Below, in pieces: positions 36,971 through 46,576 of a DNA stretch of 64,000 nt. Position numbers and translations under genes: made by a program. Numbering within the stretch: the stretch's first letter is position 1; each line of letters begins with the position of its first letter. The stretch is from the NCBI GenBank assembly GCA_002753095.1, contig PDZU01000006.1, positions 1 through 64,000 on the forward strand, written 5' to 3'. Source of the DNA: Magnetococcales bacterium. GTDB taxonomy: Bacteria; Pseudomonadota; Magnetococcia; Magnetococcales; Magnetaquicoccaceae. The notes under the pieces were generated by a model that was not told the DNA's origin, ran no database searches, and saw only the letters and a program-made list of their open reading frames with translations.

Positions 36971-38005
36971 GTGCATAAGCATATTTTGCTGATTGTGTTA
37001 GCAATATTGTGTTGCTCATCTACTGTGCGTAGTGAAGAAGAATATTGCCAACAGAAAATCGATGAATTGTTTGTTGCTGGACAGCGTTGTCCTGCTTATG
37101 CCTCTATTCGAAATGGCAAGATGGTGAATCCCGATGATTTAGTCTTAGAAGCCGGTAGAAAATACGGCGCCCATGAACTTCTGAGTTTAGATCGAGATTT
37201 TGATCCTCAGGAGCAGTGGGTATACGTTCATGTTCCAGAAAGGTATCCCACTCAATACAGGAATCGGTGGGTCAGAAGAATGTGCGGCTCATTGCAAAAA
37301 TTTCCTTACGATAATAATGGGCAGAAAACAGGAAGATGGGATAAATTTGTATTGTCGCTCAGTTGGTTACCCGGACAATGTATGAAGTACTCAGAATACA
37401 AGAGACCTGAATGTATTTATTCAATTCCTCTTGATTACAGCGCCACCAACTTCGTTTTCCAAGAATTTCGACCAGAAGATAGTGATAATAAAGCGTACAA
37501 TTTTTGTGGCACTCAAAAAGATAATCTTGAAAAATATAGTAAATGTAAATTCCCTGAAGTTGCTTGCGTAAGTTGTGGATTTGATAAATTTAATGATGTC
37601 ATACCGAGTATATATTGGAAATCGTGTATGGAGAGAAGTGCGTGGTACAAACACGGTACATGCACCTTTTGGACTCCAGAACAATATTTCACAATTGCCG
37701 CAAATTTAGTGAGGCAGTTCAACAAATCTGGTATCTCTGGTTTCATGCAAAAAAATATTGGCACAGAAATAGATAGCAATTCCTTAATGAATGAAATTAA
37801 AAATCACTATGGGGAAGAGGCAGGTCAGCATATCTCATTGCAGTGCGAAAAAATTGACGAGGAACTATTGTTGATAGGTCTTGAAATTTATCTTCCAGGA
37901 CACATCGAAATTGGTGACAATCTGAAAGAATTGATTGAAGAGGCTCCAAATAAGCCAAAAAAAGAAACACACTGCAAGGGTAAAATCAAAATATCAGCGT
38001 TCTAG
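36971..38005 (+). CDS. Exported RNase T2-like protein with altered active site (TPS locus 1)
   Basis: The 344-residue product has a signal peptide (about 1-21). It then aligns along its length with the ribonuclease T2/RNase I family: KFVLSLSWLPGQC corresponds to the family's first conserved strand, CMERSAWYKHGTC to the second active-site box, and EQYFTIAANL to the helix after it. The catalytic His of the first box (HGLWP) is replaced; the aligned residues are Gln164-Glu-Phe-Arg-Pro. In the second box Lys227 and His228 remain but the catalytic Glu position is Ala224. Many Cys suggest periplasmic disulfides. It is therefore probably an inactive or repurposed RNase fold. Start GTG 36971 has AGGAG upstream. 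The tpsB gene follows after 49 bases, so cotranscription is likely. Confidence 0.75.
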   Translation: MHKHILLIVLAILCCSSTVRSEEEYCQQKIDELFVAGQRCPAYASIRNGKMVNPDDLVLEAGRKYGAHELLSLDRDFDPQEQWVYVHVPERYPTQYRNRWVRRMCGSLQKFPYDNNGQKTGRWDKFVLSLSWLPGQCMKYSEYKRPECIYSIPLDYSATNFVFQEFRPEDSDNKAYNFCGTQKDNLEKYSKCKFPEVACVSCGFDKFNDVIPSIYWKSCMERSAWYKHGTCTFWTPEQYFTIAANLVRQFNKSGISGFMQKNIGTEIDSNSLMNEIKNHYGEEAGQHISLQCEKIDEELLLIGLEIYLPGHIEIGDNLKELIEEAPNKPKKETHCKGKIKISAF

Positions 38006-38054
38006 TGACTTAGTCAACAGAGTAAGGGAATAAATTACAGAGCGACAGCAAAAA

Positions 38055-40457
38055 ATGAAAAACAAATCACCAAACTATAAATTTTTTTTATTGATTCATG
38101 CGATCTTCCTTACTGCAGGAACAACGTCTGCACTGGCGCAAACTTCACCTCAATCTACGATTGTTATACCCAAACAGTTTTTTGAACCATTTGACAAGAG
38201 GATGAAGGTTCCATCAGAAATTGAAATTCGCGATCCTGCAGCGCTATCAGACGAAACTGGCGATATTTGTATTGATGCTCAAGGAAAATGTAGTGAACTG
38301 CGAGAACAGACTGTTAATCTTCCCCTCAGATTGGAATTTACTAAAACGAGCGAAACAGGACAGTCGGATAGAATCAATTCGAAAAAAGATGGGTCTCATG
38401 AAAACGAAGAAAATTATTCGAGTGGAGGTTATAAAAAATGCGATAACAACTCATCTGTTCATGATGATGGAACAGTTTATTATCCAATCATTGATAGACA
38501 GTTAATTAAACACTATATCCGTGAGATAACTGGTTTAAAGACAGAGATAAAAGAAATTCAATCCCCTGACAATCCTGTCCTTTCCTTTGAAATTCAAGGC
38601 GATGACAAAAAAAGCGTCATTTCATTGCTTGAGATTATGCAGATCATCAAGAAAATGAATGACTACTACCGCAGCGAAGATTATTATAGCTCGTTTGCAT
38701 ATCTTCCCAACCAGACGATAGATAATCTGGCAAGAGAACGAAAAATGAATATCGCAGTAAATGAGCCACCTCTTGATATCGAATTTGTTGTTAGAGATAG
38801 ATCAAGAGATAGATCAAAAGATAGATCAAAAGATGGATCGGAAAGAGAATCTCAGGAGAATAGGTTCTCAGAACTTGTAAAAGAGCACTACTGTCAACTT
38901 GCTGGTGTTGCTAATGCTCCCGTCAGACGAAACGATCTTGAGTCGTTTATTGTCAGATTAAATTCATTACCTGGAATTAGCGTAAATGTGGTTGTGAGGC
39001 CAGTTTTTAACAGTGGTGAAAAGGATCAGCTAAGCCACATCAATAAATTTAAAATGGAAATCGACTACGATTATAATAATTATGAGATACAAGTAAGTTA
39101 TGATAATTATGGTAGCCTATTCATGGGGCCGAGATTGTTTATGTTGAATAGCGCCTATAATTTTGAAAATGGCTCTCGTGTAGCTCTAAGCCGTGTTCAA
39201 ACAGATTATCCTGATGAGCTAAAATATTTTAAAATGGAGGCAGTGACACCTCTTGATAACTTGACATCATTTAACAGAACAAATCGAGGTAGGGATTCCT
39301 TTTTAAAGACTGGGAAATTTGATTTGGTCGGTAGTATCAGTTACAACCGCGCATCCCCAGCCCACACTCTTAAGACCATGGATATTGACAACTCCATACT
39401 CGAACTGATTGGTGGTTTAAGATTTCATTATTGGCGAGGCAGATACGAAGCAAAATTCTTGCAAGACTATCTTTCAGGAGTTCGACAAAACTCAAGTGAA
39501 CCGAACGCAGTTTTATTTGATTATACTGGAGACCATCGGATAGATGTACTTTATCAGGATTATAAAGCAAGAATGTCTGTTCTAAGTGGTTTGCCATATA
39601 CTGAAGATATTATCCGATCATTTACCGTGCAGCATGTGACTGATGCTAGAGGAAAACTGAATCTGTTAAATGTCCCCAGAATTTTTGGTACAAAATATCG
39701 CTTTCGGGAGCAATTTGAGCTATCCAGCAATATTGGCTACACAAAAGGAGTTCGCTTTGGTGGGGAAACAGAAAAAGGATCCATACTTTCAACAAGAGCT
39801 GAAGCGGATCCTTCATTCTGGAAGCTCAGTGGCGACCTTAAAGTATCTTATATGCTGAAGAATTTTCCTTTCTGGAGAAGCTCATTCATCGCATCAACAC
39901 AACTCGAGGGACAGTATGCGGATCAGCCACTGTTTGCTGGACAGGAAATATCCATTGGCAACCGTAATGGTGCCAGAGGGTATGCTCCATCAGAAATGTC
40001 TGGCGACTCAGGATATGGTTGTCGTAATGAATTTGGTTTCACTTTTCTTGATAGTTTTGCCAAAAATACTGATCCTGAATATGAGTATAAAGACAATAAG
40101 GTAGTTGGTCTTAAAACACACTTCAATAAAAGTTTAATTGAATTTCTGCAAAAAGATTCAATAATTCACTTTTACTATTTTATTGATATTTCAAAAATTA
40201 CGAATAGAGACCGTTCTGTTGTTGGTACAACTGAAGATAAAGATTCCTTGAAAGCAAATGGAGTGGGTTTGCGCATCCAACACGAGGATGGTTTAAGCTT
40301 CAGTCTTGAGTTGGCAAAGCCGCTTGGCCGTACTCCCTATAATACCAGCGATCCGTCTTATCTTAATGGTGGTGATACACAGACTTATTTTAAATTTTCA
40401 ATGAATGAAAAATTTTATCATACCATGAAAAAAATGTTTGACAGTAGTGTGAGATGA
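38055..40457 (+). CDS. TpsB-type outer-membrane transporter, ShlB/FhaC family (TPS locus 1)
   Basis: The 800-residue protein has a signal peptide (about 1-29). An N-terminal region of about 120 residues has no clear family. POTRA 1 (about 150-240) includes SSFAYLPNQTI. A short charged linker of Arg-Asp-Arg-Ser repeats comes near residues 250-265. POTRA 2 (about 285-330) includes NDLESFIVRLNSLPG. The beta barrel starts at VSYDNYGSLFMGPRL. The barrel motif NGARGYAPSEMSGDSGY corresponds to the VRGY loop that plugs the pore in FhaC. Such proteins secrete a TpsA partner, here the exoprotein at 40502. The length exceeds the usual 550-600 residues because of the N-terminal and linker additions. Confidence 0.85.
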   Translation: MKNKSPNYKFFLLIHAIFLTAGTTSALAQTSPQSTIVIPKQFFEPFDKRMKVPSEIEIRDPAALSDETGDICIDAQGKCSELREQTVNLPLRLEFTKTSETGQSDRINSKKDGSHENEENYSSGGYKKCDNNSSVHDDGTVYYPIIDRQLIKHYIREITGLKTEIKEIQSPDNPVLSFEIQGDDKKSVISLLEIMQIIKKMNDYYRSEDYYSSFAYLPNQTIDNLARERKMNIAVNEPPLDIEFVVRDRSRDRSKDRSKDGSERESQENRFSELVKEHYCQLAGVANAPVRRNDLESFIVRLNSLPGISVNVVVRPVFNSGEKDQLSHINKFKMEIDYDYNNYEIQVSYDNYGSLFMGPRLFMLNSAYNFENGSRVALSRVQTDYPDELKYFKMEAVTPLDNLTSFNRTNRGRDSFLKTGKFDLVGSISYNRASPAHTLKTMDIDNSILELIGGLRFHYWRGRYEAKFLQDYLSGVRQNSSEPNAVLFDYTGDHRIDVLYQDYKARMSVLSGLPYTEDIIRSFTVQHVTDARGKLNLLNVPRIFGTKYRFREQFELSSNIGYTKGVRFGGETEKGSILSTRAEADPSFWKLSGDLKVSYMLKNFPFWRSSFIASTQLEGQYADQPLFAGQEISIGNRNGARGYAPSEMSGDSGYGCRNEFGFTFLDSFAKNTDPEYEYKDNKVVGLKTHFNKSLIEFLQKDSIIHFYYFIDISKITNRDRSVVGTTEDKDSLKANGVGLRIQHEDGLSFSLELAKPLGRTPYNTSDPSYLNGGDTQTYFKFSMNEKFYHTMKKMFDSSVR

Positions 40458-40501
40458 GTTACATCCACAACCATGTATACTGTTGACAGGGGTGTCAGAT
40501 C

Positions 40502-43500
40502 GTGAAGCCAAGAATTTTTTTGTCCCATAGGGCATCCATGGCTGGTCGCACAGCTAATACACTGCTGGCACGAGCAGTTGTACTTGCCCGTGTTGGTGCA
40601 CTGTCAACAGTTGGATTGATTTCAGTGATACCTGAATCCGCATTCTGCATGCCTCAAGGTGGTGTTGTTTCCAGTGGCAGTGCCACCATAAGTCAATCTG
40701 GTAGCCATATGGAAATTCAGCAATCCTCACAGAGAGGCGTTGTGGATTGGCGTTCTTTTGATCTCTCCAAGGGAGAGTCGGTACAGTTTAAACAGCCAGA
40801 TAGCAAGTCTGTTATACTCAATCGTATCAATGACAATAACCCTTCCCAGATTTATGGAAAATTATCGTCTAATGGACAGATTATATTGTCAAACTCCAAC
40901 GGTATTCATTTTGGTCCGAATGCAGATGTTGATGTTTCTGGCATGGTAGCAACCACCTCTCAGATTGAAGATAAGGCATTCATGTCTGGCAGTAAATCCC
41001 TACATTTTCAATCTGGGAAAATAAATCCTGAAGCACGAATTATTAATCAAGGTCTGATCCATATCAATGATCATGGGTACCTTGCACTGGTTGGGCCTGT
41101 TGTAGAAAATTCTGGTCAAATTGTGGCTCGATTGTCCCGTGTTGTTTTAGCATCTGGAATCGGTTTTACCGTAAACATGGATGATGACCAACTTTTTAAG
41201 TTGGATGTTGGACCTTTCCTGGAGCGGGCTGGTATTTTACGTGACGGAATGTTGGTGACGCATAGTGGTGAAATTTTAGTGGAAGGAGGGACTGTTCTTT
41301 TGACTGCGGAAGCAACCCGTTATCTTTTACAAGGTATTGGGATAAGCGGTTCCATACGTGCACCTACAGTTCTTCAAAATTCAGGAAAAATAATTATTAA
41401 CAGTGGCGGGGTAGCCCAGATATCTGGTCGATTAGAAGCAACGGGCGAACAAGGTGCAACTTTTGGTGGACAGGTACAAATCATCGGCGGCGAAGTCAAC
41501 TTGACCAGTAGTGCCAATATTGACGTTTCTGGTCGTCGTGGGGGTGGCGCTGTTCAAATTAGCAGTGGCTTAAAGCTTTCAACGAACGAAACAAATTCTG
41601 CTCCGCGTGTAACTCTATCCGTTGATAGTCAGATTTCTGCGGATGCGACGGAATCTGGACAAGGCGGAAAAATTGTTATTTGGTCAGAAGGACATACCCA
41701 ACAGGATGGTAATCTTTCTGCCAAAGGTGGTCCAAAAGGAGGTGACGGAGGATTTGTGGAAGTTTCTGGTCGGCGCAGTGTCCAATTGAAAGGGAAAGTC
41801 GATACTTCGGCGCCTAAAGGCAAGTTGGGTACTCTGTTGATCGATCCTGCAGATATTGTCATCGCTACAGGTGGAGCCACTGCGACTAGTGGAGCAGACC
41901 AATTTACCGATACAGGTTCTACAGTTACGTTGGATCCGGCAACTCTCAATAGCTTGGCTGCCAATGTGACACTCCAAGCCACCAATAATATCACGTTCAC
42001 AGATTCCGTAAATTTGACTACTGCCGGTGCTGGCTTGACCGCACAAGCTGGCAATCACATTTATGTCGATGCAACAATCACAACAACAGGTGGTACAGTT
42101 GTGCTTTCAGCCAATGATAATTCTGGCGGCACTGCGACTGGTTCAGGATCCATTTTCCTGAATTCCGCGATAAACACAGGCAATGCGGGCTCTACTGGTG
42201 GAGCTGTCACTTTGAAGGTCAATGGTGGAACGGGGCAAATTAATCTTGGTGCTGATGTTACGACAGCTATCGGTGATATTACCTTGTCCGATTCTATTAT
42301 TTTAACGAATAGTGTAAGTTTATATGGTGTCGACGCTAATATAAGTTTTCTTTCAGCGGTCAACGCGGACATGAATACCAACAACCGTGCCCTCACCATC
42401 ACGGCAGGTAGCGGTACCGTGCAAGTTGATGGGGCCATCGGCCAAAGCCAAGCCCTGCAGGGTTTGACGGTCAACTCCGCCTCCTCGACCACGCTTGCCG
42501 ACTCGCTCAAATTGCGCAGCGACGGTCTTGCGGTTACCTCAGACGCCATCACGCTGGGTGGTTCGCAAATTGTGACCACCGATAGCACCACCGCCGGGGC
42601 GATTACCTTGACAGGTCCGGTCACCCTGGCCAATTCGTTGACCATGAGCACGGACAGTACAGTTGACGGTAATATCCGCTTCACCTCCACCATCAATGCG
42701 GATGCCAATACCAACAACCGTGCCCTCACCATCACGGCAGGTAGCGGTACCGTGCAAGTTGATGGGGCCATCGGCCAAATCCAAGCTCTGCAGGGTTTGA
42801 CGGTCAACTCCGCCTCCTCGACCACGCTTGCCGACTCGCTCAAATTGCGCAGCGACGGTCTTGCGGTTACCTCAGACGCCATCACGCTGGGTGGTTCGCA
42901 AATTGTGACCACCGATAGCACCACCGCCGGGGCGATTACCTTGACAGGTCCGGTCACCCTGGCCAATTCGTTGACCATGAGCACGGACAGTACAGTTGAC
43001 GGTAATATCCGCTTCACCTCCACCATCAATGCGGATGCCAATACCAACAACCGTGCCCTCACCATCACGGCAGGTAGCGGTACCGTGCAAGTTGATGGGG
43101 CCATCGGCCAAAGCCAAGCTTTGTACGGTTTGACAGTTGCCTCTGCCTCATCTACGACTCTCTCTGGTTCAGTAAAATTTCGTAACGGAGGGTTATCTAT
43201 TGCCTCTAACAATATTACATTTGGTGGTGAGTATATAGATGCTACAGATAGCGGAATTGCTGGAGATATTTCCATATCAGGGCCTTCATTGGGAGCAGGA
43301 GCAAGCCTCACCAATATAATTGTTAATAATCGTATTAATGGGCTCAATTCTCTGATATTTGAAGGAAACAACATTACCATAAACGGGAATATTACGAGTG
43401 ATTCAACTCTAAATTTTATAAATACACCAACGACAGTTTCTGAAATAAAAAATGGCAGTCAAGTGTGTATAAACCAGTCGCAATATTTTACCGATGGTTT

Positions 43501-45283
43501 GTTGACATTGAATGGACGAGTCACTCTTACCTCACCAACTGCCAATTTTGTCCAGAGTGGTATCGGTCCTATTAAATTGAAAGGGAGCACTACACTACAT
43601 TCTGGCAAGCAGAAGATTGATACTCAGTATCTAACAACAGATAGCAATAGCAATATATTAACAAGTGGTGGCTCTGTGAAATTTACTGGTCCAGTGTTAT
43701 TTTCGGGAGAGTACATAATAAATACCAATGGAGGAAATATAGATTTTTGTATCGCCTGCGCAATTAGAGATAGCGCAATAAGAAATAACAATCATCTGGC
43801 GCTTTTAGCAAATAAAGACAATGAAATTTTAGATGCTGGCGTAATAAAGAATACGACACTATCTGGAAAATATCCATACGTTGATGTTTATGACCTAACA
43901 CTGTCAGGAAATTCTGGATCACTTTACGGTTTAGCCTCTATATTCCCAAGCGATCCTTCAGGAAGGGGTGCGGCAAGTTCGGTCTTAACAATTCCTTATC
44001 CGCATGGTGGCTTTTATTTTAACGATTATCTTATTGTGACAATCGCTCAGGACATCCACGATCCAAAGTCTGAGTTAAAGCGAAACATTATTCCCGTTGA
44101 AAGTAAATTGTTCAAGCATGAGCCAGTCTTTACAGAAGATTACCCTGTTTTATACAATGCGTTGTCAGAGTCAATTAAAAACGGTACACTTGATAGCTAT
44201 CCTTCAAACGAAATATTTGAGAATAATGCTAGAAAATTAATAGTTATTGCAAATAAAACAGGTTCTACTCTGGGCAATATTGAAGATAAATTTTATCTTC
44301 AACTTAGTCTAAAAGATCTATTATTCTCTCTATATTCGATAGAAAACGATTATTCAATTGATAAGGTTCCATTAGAAACCAATCAATATCGTAAAGAATT
44401 ACAATCGATTTTCTCAAAGATATCTCAACGCGTGAAATATTACAAGAATAACCACAATAGTGAATATGATGCTTATTCAGAAAAAATATCAACACTCTAT
44501 AATAATTTAAAAGAATATATTGATGACTCTCAATCACCGCCAAGAGAATCCAATGCAAACGGTAACAAAAAGCTGTTGCATATTATTTCAAACAATAACT
44601 ATCTTACAACATCAAGGGATATCGCAAAACTAACCGACAAAGATTCAAAGTCGTTGAATCAAACATTGAGAAAATATTTTTCAGTATCTAGAATGGGTAG
44701 TTCAGCTGAAAGGAAGGATAGTTTAGAAGAAGACAGCCACTTGGCGACAGCATTTAACATTGATAATTATTTGTTAAGCAACACAAACAAGAGCAACCGA
44801 GATGTTCTTATTTATTCTGGGCATGGCTACCTACACCAGGGGAAACTTTATTTTCTTACTGCGGACTCAGTAACCCTTGGATACAATGGCGAGTCTGCAT
44901 TTTCAACTGGCATAATGTCATCTGATAAAATATTTTCGCCGTGGAGACTTAATATTACTTCTAGTTGTCATGCAGGTGCGGCTTCTGATTTGGGAAATCG
45001 TTCCATTTCTTCCGTTGCATGGGATGAAAGAGCACTTGATCAGATTGAAACGCTTCGTAACGGAATTTTAGATGAGAAGAATGACCAGTTATCGTTTTCT
45101 CTGCTGTTGAAGGATTCCGTTAAGGTAAGCAATACTGAGACCAGTAAAGACAATATAAATCTTGATCAATTGTTTAATATCCAATCGCAATTATTAATCA
45201 GCAGGAGGATGAATGATATATTGTGGTTTGATTCTGGACGTTTTTTGAGTAATACACCTGAATTTAGCACAGGAAACAAATAA
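40502..45283 (+). CDS. TpsA exoprotein with C-terminal caspase-like domain (TPS locus 1)
   Basis: The 1593-residue protein has a long leader of about 50 residues. A filamentous-haemagglutinin TPS secretion domain follows (about 50-300), with SNSNGIHFG in place of the usual NPNGI. A Thr/Ser/Gly-rich beta-helix includes a 111-residue repeat (two copies and a partial third, about residues 626-870). The C-terminal domain (about 1350-1530) looks like a caspase-type peptidase C14: His1441 in IYSGHGY and Cys1489 in TSSCHAGA, resembling the metacaspase SGHG and SCHSG pair. Start GTG 40502 behind AGGGGTG. The part after the repeats is A+T-rich. The plan predicts a surface or released filament carrying a protease, possibly a toxin or self-processing module. 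Confidence 0.85.
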   Translation: MKPRIFLSHRASMAGRTANTLLARAVVLARVGALSTVGLISVIPESAFCMPQGGVVSSGSATISQSGSHMEIQQSSQRGVVDWRSFDLSKGESVQFKQPDSKSVILNRINDNNPSQIYGKLSSNGQIILSNSNGIHFGPNADVDVSGMVATTSQIEDKAFMSGSKSLHFQSGKINPEARIINQGLIHINDHGYLALVGPVVENSGQIVARLSRVVLASGIGFTVNMDDDQLFKLDVGPFLERAGILRDGMLVTHSGEILVEGGTVLLTAEATRYLLQGIGISGSIRAPTVLQNSGKIIINSGGVAQISGRLEATGEQGATFGGQVQIIGGEVNLTSSANIDVSGRRGGGAVQISSGLKLSTNETNSAPRVTLSVDSQISADATESGQGGKIVIWSEGHTQQDGNLSAKGGPKGGDGGFVEVSGRRSVQLKGKVDTSAPKGKLGTLLIDPADIVIATGGATATSGADQFTDTGSTVTLDPATLNSLAANVTLQATNNITFTDSVNLTTAGAGLTAQAGNHIYVDATITTTGGTVVLSANDNSGGTATGSGSIFLNSAINTGNAGSTGGAVTLKVNGGTGQINLGADVTTAIGDITLSDSIILTNSVSLYGVDANISFLSAVNADMNTNNRALTITAGSGTVQVDGAIGQSQALQGLTVNSASSTTLADSLKLRSDGLAVTSDAITLGGSQIVTTDSTTAGAITLTGPVTLANSLTMSTDSTVDGNIRFTSTINADANTNNRALTITAGSGTVQVDGAIGQIQALQGLTVNSASSTTLADSLKLRSDGLAVTSDAITLGGSQIVTTDSTTAGAITLTGPVTLANSLTMSTDSTVDGNIRFTSTINADANTNNRALTITAGSGTVQVDGAIGQSQALYGLTVASASSTTLSGSVKFRNGGLSIASNNITFGGEYIDATDSGIAGDISISGPSLGAGASLTNIIVNNRINGLNSLIFEGNNITINGNITSDSTLNFINTPTTVSEIKNGSQVCINQSQYFTDGLLTLNGRVTLTSPTANFVQSGIGPIKLKGSTTLHSGKQKIDTQYLTTDSNSNILTSGGSVKFTGPVLFSGEYIINTNGGNIDFCIACAIRDSAIRNNNHLALLANKDNEILDAGVIKNTTLSGKYPYVDVYDLTLSGNSGSLYGLASIFPSDPSGRGAASSVLTIPYPHGGFYFNDYLIVTIAQDIHDPKSELKRNIIPVESKLFKHEPVFTEDYPVLYNALSESIKNGTLDSYPSNEIFENNARKLIVIANKTGSTLGNIEDKFYLQLSLKDLLFSLYSIENDYSIDKVPLETNQYRKELQSIFSKISQRVKYYKNNHNSEYDAYSEKISTLYNNLKEYIDDSQSPPRESNANGNKKLLHIISNNNYLTTSRDIAKLTDKDSKSLNQTLRKYFSVSRMGSSAERKDSLEEDSHLATAFNIDNYLLSNTNKSNRDVLIYSGHGYLHQGKLYFLTADSVTLGYNGESAFSTGIMSSDKIFSPWRLNITSSCHAGAASDLGNRSISSVAWDERALDQIETLRNGILDEKNDQLSFSLLLKDSVKVSNTETSKDNINLDQLFNIQSQLLISRRMNDILWFDSGRFLSNTPEFSTGNK
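42377..43117 (+). repeat. 333-bp tandem repeat inside the TpsA gene
   Basis: Unit boundaries recur at 42377, 42710 and 43043, exactly 333 bases apart (111 codons). The third copy breaks off after about 75 bases. The first two copies are nearly identical at DNA level, with only a handful of differences, so the duplication is recent or kept uniform by recombination. The repeats are visibly richer in G+C than the coding sequence on either side. Confidence 0.9.
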
Positions 45284-45369
45284 TAGTAATTAAAGAAACG
45301 ATGCTTCGCTTGGCATGGTTAATATTTAGTGATCTTCAAACCAAACAAACCACCTTTTAGGAGAGACTT

Positions 45370-45678
45370 ATGAAAAAAAGCGGAATAATCATTTCACAAT
45401 TGCTTGGAATTTTTTTGATGGCAATCTCTTCTACTGTGTTTTCTGGAGAGCCTAAAGACCATCACTACAGGGTTTATAGAGATGATACCCATCTGTGTTG
45501 CGGAAAGACAGATACACGCTGTACCAACGGTGGTATGCAATTTATATGTGGTCAAGAAGATGTATGTTCTAGTAACTATGATCGTATGTCCGATATTGAA
45601 ATTAAAGAAGCAGTCGATCCTAGGGGGGCATCAAGTCATCAAGTGGGGTCATCTAACATTAAAAATCATTGCAGATAG
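45370..45678 (+). CDS. Small secreted Cys-rich protein (TPS locus 1)
   Basis: I do not recognise this 102-residue protein. A signal peptide of about 25 residues (GIFLMAISSTVFSG) leaves a mature part of some 77 residues with seven Cys (LCCGK, TRCTNGG, FICGQ, DVCSS, NHCR). Disulfide bonding in the periplasm or outside the cell is likely. TAGGAG six bases before ATG 45370 is a strong ribosome site. It follows the TpsA gene by 86 bases, the place an immunity gene takes in CdiB-CdiA-CdiI systems, but no immunity family is recognised. Confidence 0.7.
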   Translation: MKKSGIIISQLLGIFLMAISSTVFSGEPKDHHYRVYRDDTHLCCGKTDTRCTNGGMQFICGQEDVCSSNYDRMSDIEIKEAVDPRGASSHQVGSSNIKNHCR

Positions 45679-45779
45679 GAATGTTGCGATGATAACCACA
45701 ACGACCATACTGTAGATTCTGTCTTTGGTGTGGCTGTTGTGTCAGTTTAGTTTCTCTTTACGCTCTAAATCAATGGGTA

Positions 45780-45802
45780 ATCCCCCGGTTCTGCCGGGGG
45801 AT
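45780..45802. repeat. Perfect G+C-rich hairpin
   Basis: The stem ATCCCCCGG pairs with CCGGGGGAT over nine base pairs, with loop TTCTG, in otherwise A+T-rich DNA. There is no strict T-run, although T-rich sequence follows. It may be a transcription terminator or the end of a small mobile element such as an IS200/IS605-type hairpin. Confidence 0.6.
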
Positions 45803-45832
45803 AGTTACTTATTACTTAAAAAGGGCATCAAA

Positions 45833-46576
45833 ATGGGTGTTATTTCAAGTGTTGTTTCATTTATAATCTATACTGTCATCGTTATTGGGGTTACGCATGA
45901 GATTGTCTTTTACGATAATTTAAACGTCAATTTCAGCATGCTAAATGATGACTATTATAAGTATTTTGCTTTTGGATTAAGGGCGATCAAGCAGACATAC
46001 TATAGTGTCATTTTTCTTGTTCCTATCAGTATCCTTTCTCTATTAAGCGGGATGTTGGTCGAGAAAGAAAAAAGTAAGCCGTATATAACTAATAACAATT
46101 TAATTTACAATATAATCAGACTAAACAGGTCACCAATTTGTTTTGTACTTATATTTTTTATGTTAATTATTATTCTGACTGTTTCTTCTGTTGAAATTGG
46201 TAGATTGGCAGCAATAGAAAAGCTGAAAGAGTATCATTATAATGGCTTTAGACCGTATCCAAACATTACGCTACAGTCTTGCGATTCAAATTTATATAAT
46301 TTTACCAACGATCAGTTCCTAAGTGGTGGTGGTTGTTCAGGTGAATTTATCAAATCATTTAAACTGATAACGAGTAGCGGTAATAACTTAATTATAATTG
46401 CCTATTGTGCAGAAAATGATCCTGAGAGGACACCTCGTTGTCTGAGAGCAAAAAAATGCGGAAGAGGTGACTATTTTACATATATAGTTCCATCCAATCA
46501 ATTGAGCATGGCACAACTGTCACCCGTTCCACCGGAACGCAAAAAGGCTTCCTGTCTAGAGCAAAATGAGCAATAG
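45833..46576 (+). CDS. Membrane protein of unknown function (TPS locus 1)
   Basis: The 247-residue product has three predicted membrane segments: about 5-28 (VVSFIIYTVIVIGVTH), about 58-80 (SVIFLVPISILSLLSGML) and about 100-122 (CFVLIFFMLIIILTV). A C-terminal domain of about 120 residues follows, with five or six Cys, probably on the periplasmic side. No family is recognised. The frame opens at 45725, but ATG 45833 with AGGG upstream gives the best start and lies just after the hairpin at 45780-45802. As the last gene of TPS locus 1 it is a candidate immunity or accessory protein; this is inference from position. Confidence 0.65.
   Translation: MGVISSVVSFIIYTVIVIGVTHEIVFYDNLNVNFSMLNDDYYKYFAFGLRAIKQTYYSVIFLVPISILSLLSGMLVEKEKSKPYITNNNLIYNIIRLNRSPICFVLIFFMLIIILTVSSVEIGRLAAIEKLKEYHYNGFRPYPNITLQSCDSNLYNFTNDQFLSGGGCSGEFIKSFKLITSSGNNLIIIAYCAENDPERTPRCLRAKKCGRGDYFTYIVPSNQLSMAQLSPVPPERKKASCLEQNEQ

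Noticed and set aside
42061..43380. A 439-codon minus-strand frame with internal repeats
   Set aside because: It is antisense to the TpsA repeats, and its repeats only mirror the 333-bp units; no ribosome site or domain.
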